From Pseudomonas paraeruginosa PA7 (GTDB lineage Bacteria; Pseudomonadota; Gammaproteobacteria; Pseudomonadales; Pseudomonadaceae): a stretch of 64,000 nt of DNA. The stretch covers positions 4,406,001-4,470,000 of the forward strand of contig NC_009656.1 in NCBI RefSeq assembly GCF_000017205.1. Direction: 5' to 3'. Both the position numbers and the translations under genes were made by a program. Shown in pieces: positions 1-10,182 of this stretch. Numbering within the stretch: the stretch's first letter is position 1; every line of letters starts with the position of its first letter. Under the pieces are notes generated by a model. It ran no database searches, was not told where the DNA came from, and saw only the letters and a list, made by a program, of their open reading frames with translations.

Positions 1-573
1 GCTGGGCTTGCGGTCATCGCGGACGAATACCGAGCTCTTCGGGATCGCCAGGTGCACACGGGCCGCCTTGACGTTGTTCAGGCTCGACACGGTGCGCGCC
101 AGTTCGCCTTCCAGGCCGCGCCGATAGTTGGTCGCCTCCATGAACTGGCTGGTGCCCAGCGCCTGTTCCTTGTCGAGGATCTCGAAACCGATGTTGTTGT
201 CGGTCGGCGCCACGCCGGCGGAAGCCACCTTCATCCGCGCGCGGCCGAGGTCGTCGGCCTTGACCAGCAGCGCGCCGGAGTTGGGTTCGACCTTGTAGGG
301 AATGTCCGCCGCGGTCAGCGCTTCCACCACGCGGTTCGCGTCGACCCCGTTGAGGCTGCCATAGAGCGGCTTGTAGTCCGGCTGCTGGGACCAGAGCACC
401 ACGGCGAAGCCGATCGCCACGCTGGCGGCGAGACCGACCAGCAGGCCGATCTGGCGCAGCATGGTCATCTCGGAAAGGTTGTCGAGGAACGACAGTCCCG
501 GGAAGGACTTCTTCAGCATCCCGGCACCGCCGCTCTTGGCGGGAACCTGGCTGTCGATCAGTGCATCGGCCAT
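1..573 (-). CDS. fliF: FliF, flagellar MS-ring protein (N-terminal part, cut by window edge)
   Basis: This is the first 191 codons of the MS-ring protein, which forms the inner-membrane base of the flagellar basal body and the export gate housing. Translation begins MADALIDSQVP and runs in frame to base 1. One membrane helix lies near residues 40-60 (IGLLVGLAASVAIGFAVVLW), followed by the start of the periplasmic ring-building region, with PDYKPLYGSLNG and the VEALTAADIPYKV segment typical of FliF. It lies 22 bp downstream of fliE on the same strand, so the two are co-transcribed from the RpoN promoter at 985-1000. The rest of the gene lies beyond the left edge. Identity is firm by family and by context. 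Confidence 0.96.
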   Translation of the reverse strand, partial: MADALIDSQVPAKSGGAGMLKKSFPGLSFLDNLSEMTMLRQIGLLVGLAASVAIGFAVVLWSQQPDYKPLYGSLNGVDANRVVEALTAADIPYKVEPNSGALLVKADDLGRARMKVASAGVAPTDNNIGFEILDKEQALGTSQFMEATNYRRGLEGELARTVSSLNNVKAARVHLAIPKSSVFVRDDRKPS

Positions 574-595
574 GACCTAGTTATCCTCGCGCCGC

Positions 596-925
596 TCAGA
601 CCGGCATCTGCATGATGTCTTGGTAGGCCTGGACCAGCTTGTTGCGCACCTGGGTCATGGCCTGGAACGACACGCTGGCCTTCTGGCTGGCGATCATCAC
701 GTCGGTCAGGTCGACACCGCTCTGGCCCACCTCGAAGGCGTTGGCCATGGCGGTGGAGGCCTGCTGGGTCTCGTTCACCTTGCCCACGGCCTGGGAGAGC
801 ATCTCCGAGAAGCTCGGCGCCCCCGCTTCGGCCGGCGCCTGAACCGGTTTGGCCTTGGCCATGGCTTCCATTTGCATGGAGCGCATTTCCAGCATCAGAC
901 GATTGAACTCGACACCCTGACTCAT
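596..925 (-). CDS. fliE: FliE, flagellar hook-basal body junction protein
   Basis: FliE links the MS ring to the proximal rod and is an early substrate of the flagellar export apparatus. The 109-residue product, starting [12 protein letters not shown], has the usual size. Its C-terminal half carries the family signature, with [21 protein letters not shown] followed by [18 protein letters not shown] chose the ATG at 925 because a GGAGG ribosome site sits directly upstream. A longer reading from 970 adds 15 atypical residues. It is the first gene of the fliE-fliF operon and lies downstream of a near-perfect RpoN promoter. Confidence 0.97.
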   Translation of the reverse strand: MSQGVEFNRLMLEMRSMQMEAMAKAKPVQAPAEAGAPSFSEMLSQAVGKVNETQQASTAMANAFEVGQSGVDLTDVMIASQKASVSFQAMTQVRNKLVQAYQDIMQMPV

Positions 926-984
926 GACTCTTCCTCCAACAGCCGCGGCTTTTTTGACGCCGCCCGGCACTTTGCAGAGGAGTT

Positions 985-1000
985 AGCAACAAGGGTGCCA
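985..1000 (-). promoter_or_regulatory. RpoN (sigma-54) promoter of fliE-fliF
   Basis: On the minus strand the sequence reads TGGCACC-CTTG-TTGCT, a full match to the -24/-12 consensus TGGCAC-N5-TTGCW. It lies 60 bp upstream of the fliE start. Basal-body operons of P. aeruginosa are known to need RpoN with FleQ or FleR. No FleQ or FleR binding site was identified by eye. Confidence 0.88.
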
Positions 1001-1128
1001 AGTCGACCCCAAGGCCCGACGCCAACGTGCGCCGCCAATGCTGGCGACCGCTGGCGGGTCCGGCCCTTCTCCGGTTATCGGCAGGCGCGCACGCTCGAAC
1101 AGCCCCGGGCGACGACCGGAGGACGATG

Positions 1129-1153
1129 CAAAAGGCCCGCGCGAGGCGGGCCT
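1129..1153 (-). terminator. Rho-independent terminator after fleR
   Basis: An 8-bp GC-rich stem (AGGCCCGC/GCGGGCCT) lies just past the fleR stop and is followed on the minus strand by TTTTGC. It separates fleSR from the fliE promoter. Confidence 0.75.
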
Positions 1154-1171
1154 GGGGGACACGGCGAGCGC

Positions 1172-2584
1172 TCAGATGGCGTAGAGATAGGCCTCGACGT
1201 CCATCCCCGCGTCGCGCATCTGCGCGAGCTTGTAGCGCAGGGTCCGCGGGCTGATGCCGAGGCGCTCGGCGGCCTCCTTGCGACGGCCGCGCTCGCTGCG
1301 CAGGGTGTCGATGATCACCTGGAACTCGCGACGTCGCAGGTCCTCTCCCAGGGCGCCGTCCTGCGGCAGGCTCGGCGCCGGAATCTCGACGCTCGCCGCC
1401 GCCGGCGGCATCGCCGGCAGCGGCGCGGGCGCCGGGGCGGCGAGAGGCATGCCGATCGGCGCGGCGAGGCACAGGTCGGCCGGCTGGATCTGCCCGCCCT
1501 GCTGCAGGATCAAGGCGCGCTGGATGGCGTTGTCGAGTTCGCGCACGTTGCCCGGCCAGGCGTGCCGGACCAGGCACTGGGCGGCCTCGGCGCTGAGCGC
1601 AACCGCCCCCAGGTTCATCTTGCGGCTGTGCTTGAGCAGCAGGCGCTCGGCCAGCGGCAGGATGTCCGCCGGTCGTTCGCGCAGCGGTTGCCAGGCCAGC
1701 GGGAAGACCGACAGGCGATAGTAGAGATCCTCGCGGAAACGCCCCGCCGTCACTTCCGCCGCGAGGTCGCGGTTGGTGGTGGCGAGCACGCGGATATCCA
1801 GGCTGATCGGCTTGCGCGCGCCGACCCGCTCCACCTCGCGCTCCTGCAGCACACGCAGGAGCTTGGCCTGCAGGCCGAGGGGCATCTCGGAGATCTCGTC
1901 GAGGAGGATGGTGCCGCCATCGGCCAGTTCGAACTTGCCCGGCTGGGCGGCGATGGCGCCGGTGAAGGAGCCCTTCTCGTGGCCGAACAGCGTGGCCTCG
2001 AGCATGTTGTCCGGGATCGCCGCGCAGTTGATCGCGATGAACGGCTTGCCGGCGCGCGGCGATTGCTGGTGGATGTAGTTGGCGAGGACTTCCTTGCCGG
2101 TGCCGGACTCGCCGGAAATCAGCACCGTGGAATCGCTGCGCGCGACCCGCGCGGCCAGTTCCAGCAGTTGCCGGCTGGCCGGCTCCAGCGCCACCGGTCC
2201 GTCCTGTTCGCTGCCCGGCAACTGGCCCAGGGCGTGACGCGCCACCAGGTCGAGCAGCGCGCGCGCCTCGAACGGCTTCACCAGGTAGTCGGCGGCGCCC
2301 TGGCGCATCGCCTCGACCGCGCGATCCACCGCGCCGTAGGCGGTCATCAGCAGCACCGGCAGGTGCGGATGGCGCGCGCGGATCAAGCCGAGCAACTGAT
2401 GGCCATCCATGCCCGGCATGTTCACATCGCTGATCACCAGGCTGAAGGCTTCGCGGGCCAGCACCGGCAGCGCGGCCTCCGCCGACTCCACGGCGACGAA
2501 CTCATGACCGCCCAGCAGCAGGGTGTCGCTGAGGGCTTCGCGAAGTGCGCGGTCGTCTTCGACCAGCAGGACCTTGGCAGCCAT
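1172..2584 (-). CDS. fleR: FleR, sigma-54-dependent response regulator of flagellar genes
   Basis: FleR is the response regulator partner of FleS and activates RpoN-dependent hook and basal-body operons. The 470 residues show a receiver domain with acidic pair E9/D10-D11 and phospho-acceptor D53 (VISDVNMPG). A sigma-54 AAA+ domain follows, with Walker A GESGTGK at 158-164. The C-terminal Fis-type helix-turn-helix contains [13 protein letters not shown]. The sigma-54 contact loop reads GSFTGA at 205-210, where most family members have GAFTGA. This Ser variant is worth noting but does not by itself imply loss of function. The gene starts 4 bp after the fleS stop, so the pair forms an operon. 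Confidence 0.97.
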   Translation of the reverse strand: MAAKVLLVEDDRALREALSDTLLLGGHEFVAVESAEAALPVLAREAFSLVISDVNMPGMDGHQLLGLIRARHPHLPVLLMTAYGAVDRAVEAMRQGAADYLVKPFEARALLDLVARHALGQLPGSEQDGPVALEPASRQLLELAARVARSDSTVLISGESGTGKEVLANYIHQQSPRAGKPFIAINCAAIPDNMLEATLFGHEKGSFTGAIAAQPGKFELADGGTILLDEISEMPLGLQAKLLRVLQEREVERVGARKPISLDIRVLATTNRDLAAEVTAGRFREDLYYRLSVFPLAWQPLRERPADILPLAERLLLKHSRKMNLGAVALSAEAAQCLVRHAWPGNVRELDNAIQRALILQQGGQIQPADLCLAAPIGMPLAAPAPAPLPAMPPAAASVEIPAPSLPQDGALGEDLRRREFQVIIDTLRSERGRRKEAAERLGISPRTLRYKLAQMRDAGMDVEAYLYAI

Positions 2585-2588
2585 GGGG

Positions 2589-3797
2589 TTACTCCTGAAT
2601 CACGGAAAGAGGTGCCGCCGGGATCAGCGGCAGGATCAAGGTGGCGCAAGTGCCGCGCCCGGGCCGCGAGCGCAATTGCAGCTGCCCCTGGTGGGCGCGC
2701 GCCACGGCCTTGACCACCGCCAGGCCGAGGCCGGTGCCGGTGGCCCTGGTGGTGAAGAAGGGTTCGCCCAGGCGCGCCAGGGTCGTCGCGTCCATGCCCG
2801 GGCCGTTGTCGCTGACGCTCAGGCGCAGGCTGTCGCCGCGGACATACAGGTGCACCTTCAGGCGCAGGTCCGCGCCGCCGGCCTGGATCGCGTTCTCGAC
2901 CAGGTTGAGCACGCTGCCCACCAGGGTGTCGCGACTGCACAGCAACTCGCCAGCGCGCGCCTCGCACTGCCAGCGCACCTGCAGACCCTGGACATGGGCG
3001 TCGGCCGCCGCGCGCAGGCTGTCGAACAGCGCCTTGGGCGTCACCCGGTCGCTCAGCGGCAGCTCGCCACGGGCGAATACCAGCATGTCGCGCACCTGGT
3101 GTTCCAGTTCGTGCAGGCGCTCTTTCAAGCGTCCTGCGAAGCGTTGCTGCTGGTCGGTCGGCAACGCCTGCTCACTGAGATGCCCGGCATACAGCAGCGC
3201 CGCCGATAGCGGGGTGCGGATCTGGTGGGCCAGCGAGGCGACCATCCGCCCCAGCGCCGACAGGCGTTCGTGGCGCGCCAGCTGCTCCTGGAGGCGTCGG
3301 GTGTCGGTGAGATCGTTGAGCAGGACCAACTGCCCCGGCTCGCCGTTCAACGAGCGGGTGGCGATGGACAGGCGACGTCCGTCGCGCAGGGAAATCTCGT
3401 GGCCATCGTCCTCGCGCGGGGCGAAGCAGCGGGCGATCACCTCGCGCCAGAGCAGGCCCACCAGCGGCTCGCCAAGCAACCCGAGCGCCGCCGGGTTGGC
3501 TTCGCGGACCACGCCGTGGGCGTCGATCACGATGACCCCGCCGGGAAGCAGGTCGAGCAGGCTCTGCAGGCGGTTGGCCAGGCGCTCCTTCTCCGCCAGC
3601 TCTTCCATGCGCTGCGCGCTGACCAGCGCCAGTTGCCCCTTCAACTCGCTGACACGCTCTTCCAGCAGGCTGTAGGACTCGCTGAGCTGGCTGGACATCT
3701 GGTTGAACAGCGCGAAAGCCTGCTCGAGGCCGGCGCGGCTGGTGGCCTCCGCCGTATCGGCGGGCTGCCCGGAAAGGAGATTGGCGGCTGGTTGCAT
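2589..3797 (-). CDS. fleS: FleS, cytoplasmic sensor histidine kinase for FleR
   Basis: FleS phosphorylates FleR in the flagellar cascade. The 402-residue product has a coiled-coil-like start (about 22-80), a PAS domain (about 78-165, with LLDLLPGGVIVIDAHG), a HisKA domain with phospho-accepting His191 in SLAHQIRTPLS, and a HATPase domain with the N box (NLVENAIQAG) and G boxes (SDNGPGMD, TGTGLGLAVVKAV). No transmembrane segment or signal peptide is visible, so the signal is sensed inside the cell. It lies directly upstream of fleR and downstream of its own RpoN promoter at 3851-3866, consistent with known control by FleQ. Confidence 0.96.
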   Translation of the reverse strand: MQPAANLLSGQPADTAEATSRAGLEQAFALFNQMSSQLSESYSLLEERVSELKGQLALVSAQRMEELAEKERLANRLQSLLDLLPGGVIVIDAHGVVREANPAALGLLGEPLVGLLWREVIARCFAPREDDGHEISLRDGRRLSIATRSLNGEPGQLVLLNDLTDTRRLQEQLARHERLSALGRMVASLAHQIRTPLSAALLYAGHLSEQALPTDQQQRFAGRLKERLHELEHQVRDMLVFARGELPLSDRVTPKALFDSLRAAADAHVQGLQVRWQCEARAGELLCSRDTLVGSVLNLVENAIQAGGADLRLKVHLYVRGDSLRLSVSDNGPGMDATTLARLGEPFFTTRATGTGLGLAVVKAVARAHQGQLQLRSRPGRGTCATLILPLIPAAPLSVIQE

Positions 3798-3850
3798 TGC
3801 GATTCTCTCGGTCGGCGCGACGTCATGGTTCTGTCGGTCGACCGAGCTGT

Positions 3851-3866
3851 AGCAATACCCGTGCCT
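3851..3866 (-). promoter_or_regulatory. RpoN (sigma-54) promoter of fleSR
   Basis: The minus strand reads AGGCACG-GGTA-TTGCT, which matches the -24/-12 consensus except for the first T. It lies 54 bp upstream of the fleS start, in the 112-bp gap after fleQ. Known biology places fleSR under FleQ and RpoN, which fits. Confidence 0.82.
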
Positions 3867-3909
3867 AAATATATTTCAAATGGAAATCAATGGGTTACGA
3901 AAACACCCG

Positions 3910-5382
3910 TCAATCATCCGACAGGTCGTCGTCGCGCCGGCTCATGCCGTACTTGCGCATCTTCTCCACCAGCGTGGTGCGCCGGATGCGCAGCCGCTCG
4001 GCCGCTCGCGCGACCACCCCGCCGGCATCGTCCAGCGCCTGCTGGATCAAGCCCTGCTCGAGGTTGGCAAGGTAGTCCTTGAGATCCAGGCCCTCGGCCG
4101 GCAGCATCGCCGGCGCGTCCATTCCCGGCAGCCCGGCGTTGATCGCCGCGCGCTCTTCCAGCTCTTCGCGCAGGCTGCTGGCGAGTTGTTCGTCCTCGTC
4201 GTCGACATGGCGGAATTTCTTCGGCAGTTCGCCGACCCCGATCACCCCGTAGGGATGCATGATCGCCAGGCGCTCCACCAGGTTGGCCAGCTCGCGAACG
4301 TTGCCCGGCCAATCATGGCGGCAGAGCGACATGATCGCCGCCGAGTTGAAGCGGATCGAACCGCGCTTCTCGTGCTCCATCCGCGAGATCAGTTCGTTGA
4401 GCAGCAGGGCGATGTCCTCCACCCGCTCGCGCAGTGGCGCCATTTCGATGGGAAACACGTTCAGGCGGTAGTAGAGGTCCTCGCGGAAGGTGCCATCCTC
4501 GATCATTTTCTCGAGGTTCTTGTGGGTCGCGGCGATGATCCGCACGTCGACGTTCTGCGTCTTGTTGCTACCGACCCGCTCGAAGGTGCGTTCCTGCAGC
4601 ACGCGCAGCAGCTTGACCTGCATCGGCAACGGCATGTCGCCGATCTCGTCGAGGAACAGGGTACCGCCATTGGCCAATTCGAAGCGCCCGGCACGGCTGG
4701 TGATGGCGCCGGTGAAGGCACCCTTCTCATGGCCGAACAGCTCGCTTTCCAGCAGCTCCGCCGGAATCGCCCCGCAGTTGACCGGCACGAACGGTCCTTC
4801 GCGGCGCTTGGAGTGGTAGTGCAGGTTGCGCGCCACCACTTCCTTGCCGGTACCCGACTCACCGAGGATCAGCACGCTGGCATCGGTATCGGCGACCTGC
4901 TGCATCATCTGCCGCACCTGCTGGATCGCCCGGCTGGTGCCGACCAGACTGCGGAACAGGTTGGGCTCGCGGGAGCGGCCGCGCTCGCGGGCCTGGTCGT
5001 ACATTTCGCGGTAGACCTGGGCACGATGCAGCGAGTCGAGCAGTTTGTTGTAGCTGGGCGGCATCTCCAGGCTGGCCAGCACCCGGCGCCGCAGCTCTTC
5101 CGGCCAGTCGGCCGGCGCCGGTTCGCCGATCAGCAGGATCGGCAGATACTCGTCCCAACTCGCCAGTTGCTTGAGCAACTCGACCGCCCCACCCTTCGAC
5201 TCGACGCTGCCGAGCAGCACGCACAGGGCCTCGCGACTGTTGCTCAGACTTGCGGCGACCTCGCGCCAATCCTCGCTGTTGCAGGTCAGCTGGTCTTCGC
5301 CGAGGAAGTTGAGAATGACCGCCAGGTCGCGACTGCGATCGAGATTATCGTCAATCAGCAAGAGTTTGGTTTCGCGCCACAT
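3910..5382 (-). CDS. fleQ: FleQ, flagellar master regulator and c-di-GMP-responsive enhancer-binding protein
   Basis: FleQ activates early flagellar operons with RpoN and, in P. aeruginosa, controls exopolysaccharide genes in response to c-di-GMP. The 490-residue product starts [13 protein letters not shown]. The N-terminal receiver-like domain has no clear phospho-acceptor Asp (the strand reads CVLLGSVES). The AAA+ domain has the LFRS c-di-GMP motif with R144, Walker A GESGTGK (174-180), R185-N186, and an intact sigma-54 loop GAFTGA (221-226). The C-terminal Fis-type HTH contains [14 protein letters not shown] chose the start at 5382, which gives the known length; a reading from 5406 adds eight residues. 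Transcription is probably from the sigma-70-like promoter at 5478-5506, overlapped by a Vfr-like site. Confidence 0.97.
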   Translation of the reverse strand: MWRETKLLLIDDNLDRSRDLAVILNFLGEDQLTCNSEDWREVAASLSNSREALCVLLGSVESKGGAVELLKQLASWDEYLPILLIGEPAPADWPEELRRRVLASLEMPPSYNKLLDSLHRAQVYREMYDQARERGRSREPNLFRSLVGTSRAIQQVRQMMQQVADTDASVLILGESGTGKEVVARNLHYHSKRREGPFVPVNCGAIPAELLESELFGHEKGAFTGAITSRAGRFELANGGTLFLDEIGDMPLPMQVKLLRVLQERTFERVGSNKTQNVDVRIIAATHKNLEKMIEDGTFREDLYYRLNVFPIEMAPLRERVEDIALLLNELISRMEHEKRGSIRFNSAAIMSLCRHDWPGNVRELANLVERLAIMHPYGVIGVGELPKKFRHVDDEDEQLASSLREELEERAAINAGLPGMDAPAMLPAEGLDLKDYLANLEQGLIQQALDDAGGVVARAAERLRIRRTTLVEKMRKYGMSRRDDDLSDD

Positions 5383-5477
5383 TTTGATCAGCTGCCTTGC
5401 ATCCATGGGCCGTCGGCGACCCGAAAGAGGGCTGGGACTAATGCCTATTCAGAATAAGCAGCCAGCATTTGGCCACT

Positions 5478-5506
5478 AGTTAAGTCAAATGTGAACGATT
5501 AGTCAA
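5478..5506 (-). promoter_or_regulatory. Sigma-70-type promoter of fleQ
   Basis: The minus strand has TTGACT as -35 (5501-5506), a 17-bp spacer and TTAACT as a weak -10 (5478-5483), about 95 bp before the fleQ start. fleQ sits at the top of the flagellar cascade and is not RpoN-dependent in P. aeruginosa, so a housekeeping promoter is expected here. Confidence 0.65.
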
Positions 5507-5507
5507 T
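5489..5507 (-). promoter_or_regulatory. Vfr-binding site overlapping the fleQ promoter
   Basis: The minus-strand sequence ATTGACTAATCGTTCACAT resembles the Vfr/CRP-type pattern, with a strong TCACAT half-site. It covers the -35 and spacer of the fleQ promoter. Vfr is known to repress fleQ by binding at the promoter, and this position fits repression by occlusion. Confidence 0.7.
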
Positions 5508-5551
5508 TTTATGGCGTGTTTTTTTTGCTGTTTCCGACCAAATGAGCCATG

Positions 5552-5597
5552 AAAAAACCCCCACAGCCCGCATGGATTGCAGGACTGACGGGGGTTT
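5552..5597 (-). terminator. Terminator of the fliD-fliS-fleP operon
   Basis: Arms AAACCCCC and GGGGGTTT are separated by a 27-bp loop, and the minus-strand 3' arm runs into TTTTTT. It lies just past the fleP stop and before the fleQ promoter. Confidence 0.75.
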
Positions 5598-5662
5598 CAG
5601 AGAGGCGGAAAATTCCTCAGAAAATTCCTGCGCCAAACTATCGGCACAATGCCATGGAAAAC

Positions 5663-5956
5663 TCAACCGAACATCTGGTAGACCTTGGCGCCCTGTTTCG
5701 ACTGGTTGAGCTGCACCAGATCGTTGCCCAGCCGCTGCCGCTCGCCCTGGCATACACCGATCAACTCGCGGTACAGCGCCAGCAGATCTTCCATTCGGGC
5801 ACGCAGCGTTTCTTCATCCTGCACATCCAGCATCGCCTCGTCGACGGCCTGGCGGCAACGCTGGTCCAACTCGCCGATGGCGTCCCAGTCATGACTGGCC
5901 AGGGCAACGCGCAGGGCGCTACCGGTTTCTTCAAGGATCTGTACAGCTGCACTCAT
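5663..5956 (-). CDS. fleP: FliT-like flagellar export chaperone (FleP)
   Basis: This 97-residue, helix-rich acidic protein is the last gene of the fliD-fliS cluster. FliT proteins are small helical chaperones for the FliD cap, and the position, size and predicted coiled-coil character fit that role. Visible segments include LDQRCRQAVDEAML and a charged stretch around RMEDLLALYRELIGVCQGERQRL. I chose the ATG at 5956 (MSAAVQILEETG). A start at 5998 would overlap the upstream fliS. In P. aeruginosa this gene has been called fleP; assignment as a functional FliT is an inference from context rather than strong motifs. Confidence 0.8.
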   Translation of the reverse strand: MSAAVQILEETGSALRVALASHDWDAIGELDQRCRQAVDEAMLDVQDEETLRARMEDLLALYRELIGVCQGERQRLGNDLVQLNQSKQGAKVYQMFG

Positions 5957-5981
5957 TGCTTGGTCCCTCTGGGGATGCCTC

Positions 5982-6362
5982 TCAGGGGGCGATCGCATCC
6001 CAACCGGATTTGATGTTGCGCAGCAGCTCGGCGACTTCCTCGAGCTTGCTCGCGTCGTTCTTCAAGTTGGCTTCGGTCAGGCGCATCGACATGTACTCGT
6101 AGAGACGATCGAGATTGGCTGCCAGTTCGCCACCCGCCTCGAAGTTCAGCCCCTCGCGCAGGCCTCCGACGATGGCGATGGTCTTGCCGATCAGCTCGCC
6201 CTTCAGCGCCACCTCGCCGCGCTCCAGGGCTCCGCGAGCCTGGGCCAGCCGGGTCAGGCCGCCCTCCATCAGCATCTGGATCAGGCGATGCGGACTGGCA
6301 TCGATAGCCTGGGCCTGGGTACTGACATTCTGGTATTGCCGCATGGCTGCCATTGCGTTCAT
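5982..6362 (-). CDS. fliS: FliS flagellin export chaperone (second of two tandem copies)
   Basis: FliS binds the disordered C-terminus of flagellin in the cytoplasm and prevents premature polymerisation. The 126 residues start MNAMAAMRQYQNV and carry the family core ASPHRLIQMLMEGGLTRLAQA followed by the amphipathic helices LNFEAGGELAANLDRLYEYM. This copy best matches the usual Pseudomonas FliS in length and N-terminus. It follows the other FliS-like gene by 58 bp and precedes fleP by 25 bp. Confidence 0.93.
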   Translation of the reverse strand: MNAMAAMRQYQNVSTQAQAIDASPHRLIQMLMEGGLTRLAQARGALERGEVALKGELIGKTIAIVGGLREGLNFEAGGELAANLDRLYEYMSMRLTEANLKNDASKLEEVAELLRNIKSGWDAIAP

Positions 6363-6420
6363 CGACGGTTGCCTTGTTCGGTGACTGATACTTCATGTAT
6401 CGGTCGGCGACCGCGAATCT

Positions 6421-8252
<1,832 letters not shown>

Positions 8253-8305
8253 CTGCTTTCACCTCGTCAGCTCATTGACGCTTTATCCTTCCCATGCATC
8301 TGACA

Positions 8306-8321
8306 CTCAAAAGACGTGCCA
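8306..8321 (-). promoter_or_regulatory. Probable RpoN promoter of fliD
   Basis: The minus strand has a perfect -24 element TGGCACG, then TCTT and TTGAG, so the -12 GC is GA here. It lies 54 bp before the fliD start and just past the flaG stop. fliD of a-type P. aeruginosa is reported to be RpoN-dependent. The imperfect -12 lowers confidence. Confidence 0.6.
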
Positions 8322-8328
8322 ACTCCGT

Positions 8329-8712
8329 TCAGGCCTCGGCCTTGAACAGCAGGCTGCGCGCCTCGTCCAGCCGCTCGGCTAGGCGCAGCGCTTCCTCGGA
8401 TGGGATTTGCCGGATGATTTCCCCGGAACTGGAGTCGGTCACCTTGACCACTACCCGCCCCGTGGAATCGTCCAGGCTGAAATTCAGGTCGCGACGGATG
8501 CTCTGGGTGAATTTCTCGATGGAGGAAACCGCTTCTTCCACCGCAGCGCGTTGTTCCTTGTCGCCGATCCTGTCGACCTCGCCCGGCCGTTGCGCGGTCG
8601 CGCTGGCGGCCGCTTCGCCGGCCTGCCCGGGGCGGGCAGCGTCGGAAGACGCCGAGCCGAACAACCGGATCACCGGAGCGGCCGTCGAATTGTTGACATT
8701 GCTGACGTCCAT
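8329..8712 (-). CDS. flaG: FlaG family protein (FleL)
   Basis: FlaG proteins affect filament length and sit between flagellin and cap genes in many polarly flagellated bacteria. The 127-residue product has a low-complexity N-terminal half rich in Ala, Ser and Gly. A conserved C-terminal FlaG domain follows, with LNFSLDDSTGRVVVKVTDSS and GEIIRQIPSEEALRLAERLDE. The IRQIP motif is the family hallmark. It lies 79 bp downstream of fliC. The exact biochemical role is not established. Confidence 0.92.
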   Translation of the reverse strand: MDVSNVNNSTAAPVIRLFGSASSDAARPGQAGEAAASATAQRPGEVDRIGDKEQRAAVEEAVSSIEKFTQSIRRDLNFSLDDSTGRVVVKVTDSSSGEIIRQIPSEEALRLAERLDEARSLLFKAEA

Positions 8713-8736
8713 CGTCGCTACCTCTCAATGAGATAC

Positions 8737-8765
8737 GAGGGGAAGCGCGCCAGCGCTCCCCCTCG
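8737..8765 (-). terminator. Hairpin after fliC
   Basis: A 13-bp near-perfect stem (CGAGGGGAAGCGC with GCGCTCCCCCTCG) lies just past the fliC stop, in the gap before flaG. The run of T after it is poor, so it may act as a partial terminator or protect the fliC mRNA 3' end. Confidence 0.55.
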
Positions 8766-8791
8766 TGATTTCACCTTGACCTCGCCGAAGC

Positions 8792-9955
8792 TTAACGCAG
8801 CAGGCTCAGGACCGACTGCGGCAGCTGGTTGGCCTGGGCCAGGATCGCGGTGCCGGCTTGTTGCAGCACCTGGTTCTTGGTCAGGTTGGCGGTTTCGGCT
8901 GCGAAGTCGGTGTCTTCGATCCGGCCGCGAGCAGCCGATACGTTCTCACCGATGTTCTTCAGGTTGTTGATGGTGTTGTCGAAGCGGTTCTGCACCGCAC
9001 CGAGGTCGGCACGCTGGGCGTCGATCTGCTTGATCGCCTCGTCGATCACCAGTACGGCGGACTGAGCGCCCTTCGCGGTGGAGATGTCGATCTTGGCGAC
9101 GGTGTCATTGGCCTCGGTGAACGTCGAGGTACTTGCCGCGGCACCTGCGCCGGTGCTGCCGGTGTCGGTGATGACCACGCCGGAAACCGCGCTGGTGGTA
9201 CCATCCGCGCTAGCCTTGGACACGTAGCTGATCGTATCGCCGTCGCTGAAGGCACCGATGCCGACGTTGGCGTCGTTGACCGCAGCGGCGATCTTGGCAG
9301 CGGCTTGCTCGGCGGTTTCGTTGCCCTTCATGTCGACCTTGACGTTCACGGTGCTGCCGCCAGTGATGCCGAGCGCGATGTCGACGGTGCCCGAAGCGGT
9401 TGCGGCAGTGACCGCACCACCGCCGTCAGCCTTGAAGTAGGTGCCGTTCAGCGACTCTGCGCTCATCTCGTCGATGCCGACGCTGATGATTTCGTTGGCG
9501 GCCGAACCCACCTGGAAGCTGGCGACGCCGAAGGAACCGTCGAGCAGCTTGCGGCCACCGAAAGTGGTGGTGTTGCTGATACGATCCAGTTCTTTCTGCA
9601 GCTGCTTCACTTCGCCGTTCAGAGCGGTACGCTCGGAGTCGCTGTTGGAGCCGTTGGCCGACTGCAGGGACAGGTCGCGCATGCGCTGCAGGATGTTGGT
9701 CGACTGCTGCAGGGCGCCTTCGGCGGTCTGCGCCAGGGAGATACCGTCGTTGGCGTTCTTGGTAGCCACGTTCAGGCCGTTGACCTGGCTGGTCAGACGG
9801 TTGGCGATCTGCAGGCCGGCGGCGTCGTCCTTGGCGCTGTTGATGCGCGAACCGGTGGACAGACGCTGCAGCGAAGTGTTCAGCGACGCGGAAGAGTTGT
9901 TCAGGTTCCGCTGAGTGTTCAGCGAAGCGATGTTGGTGTTGACGGTCAAGGCCAT
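8792..9955 (-). CDS. fliC: FliC flagellin, a-type (short form)
   Basis: The major filament subunit, 387 residues. The conserved D0/D1 N-terminus ([19 protein letters not shown]) includes the TLR5-contact region around [12 protein letters not shown] (89-100). The C-terminus ends in [19 protein letters not shown]. The centre, about 165-300, is variable and rich in Thr, Ser, Gly and Ala, as in a-type flagellins that carry O-glycans. I chose the ATG at 9955, which has a GGAGG site; the reading from 9970 adds five residues. From memory the PAK type (A1) is a few residues longer, so this length suggests the A2 subtype, which needs alignment. It is transcribed from a perfect FliA promoter. Confidence 0.97.
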   Translation of the reverse strand: MALTVNTNIASLNTQRNLNNSSASLNTSLQRLSTGSRINSAKDDAAGLQIANRLTSQVNGLNVATKNANDGISLAQTAEGALQQSTNILQRMRDLSLQSANGSNSDSERTALNGEVKQLQKELDRISNTTTFGGRKLLDGSFGVASFQVGSAANEIISVGIDEMSAESLNGTYFKADGGGAVTAATASGTVDIALGITGGSTVNVKVDMKGNETAEQAAAKIAAAVNDANVGIGAFSDGDTISYVSKASADGTTSAVSGVVITDTGSTGAGAAASTSTFTEANDTVAKIDISTAKGAQSAVLVIDEAIKQIDAQRADLGAVQNRFDNTINNLKNIGENVSAARGRIEDTDFAAETANLTKNQVLQQAGTAILAQANQLPQSVLSLLR

Positions 9956-10046
9956 CTTGATGCCCTCCAAGGACGATATGTTTGCCTGAGCTTGCGACCT
10001 CGGGTGGGCATCGCCCAGGCACCCCTAAAGTTCGCATTCGTGATCT

Positions 10047-10073
10047 TTATCGGCGCTTCCCTGGGGAGCTTTA
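10047..10073 (-). promoter_or_regulatory. FliA (sigma-28) promoter of fliC
   Basis: The minus strand has TAAA (10070-10073), a 15-bp spacer and GCCGATAA (10047-10054), an exact match to the sigma-28 consensus. It gives a 5' leader of roughly 85 nt before the fliC start. Confidence 0.95.
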
Positions 10074-10182
10074 GGTTTTTTTTTGACCATCCTGGTTTTT
10101 CATGCATCGGCCCCGCTGGCAATCGCTCCGCAAGGCCTTCCGGAGGCCCCCGCGGCCCGCCTGAAAGTCACGGGGCAAACCG

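Noticed and set aside
52-615. A 187-codon plus-strand open frame at the left edge
   Set aside because: Antisense to fliF, which reads continuously in the opposite frame with family motifs.
620-2713. A 697-codon plus-strand open frame opposite fliE and fleR
   Set aside because: The minus-strand genes are well-known families with start sites and promoters; this frame has no recognisable domain.
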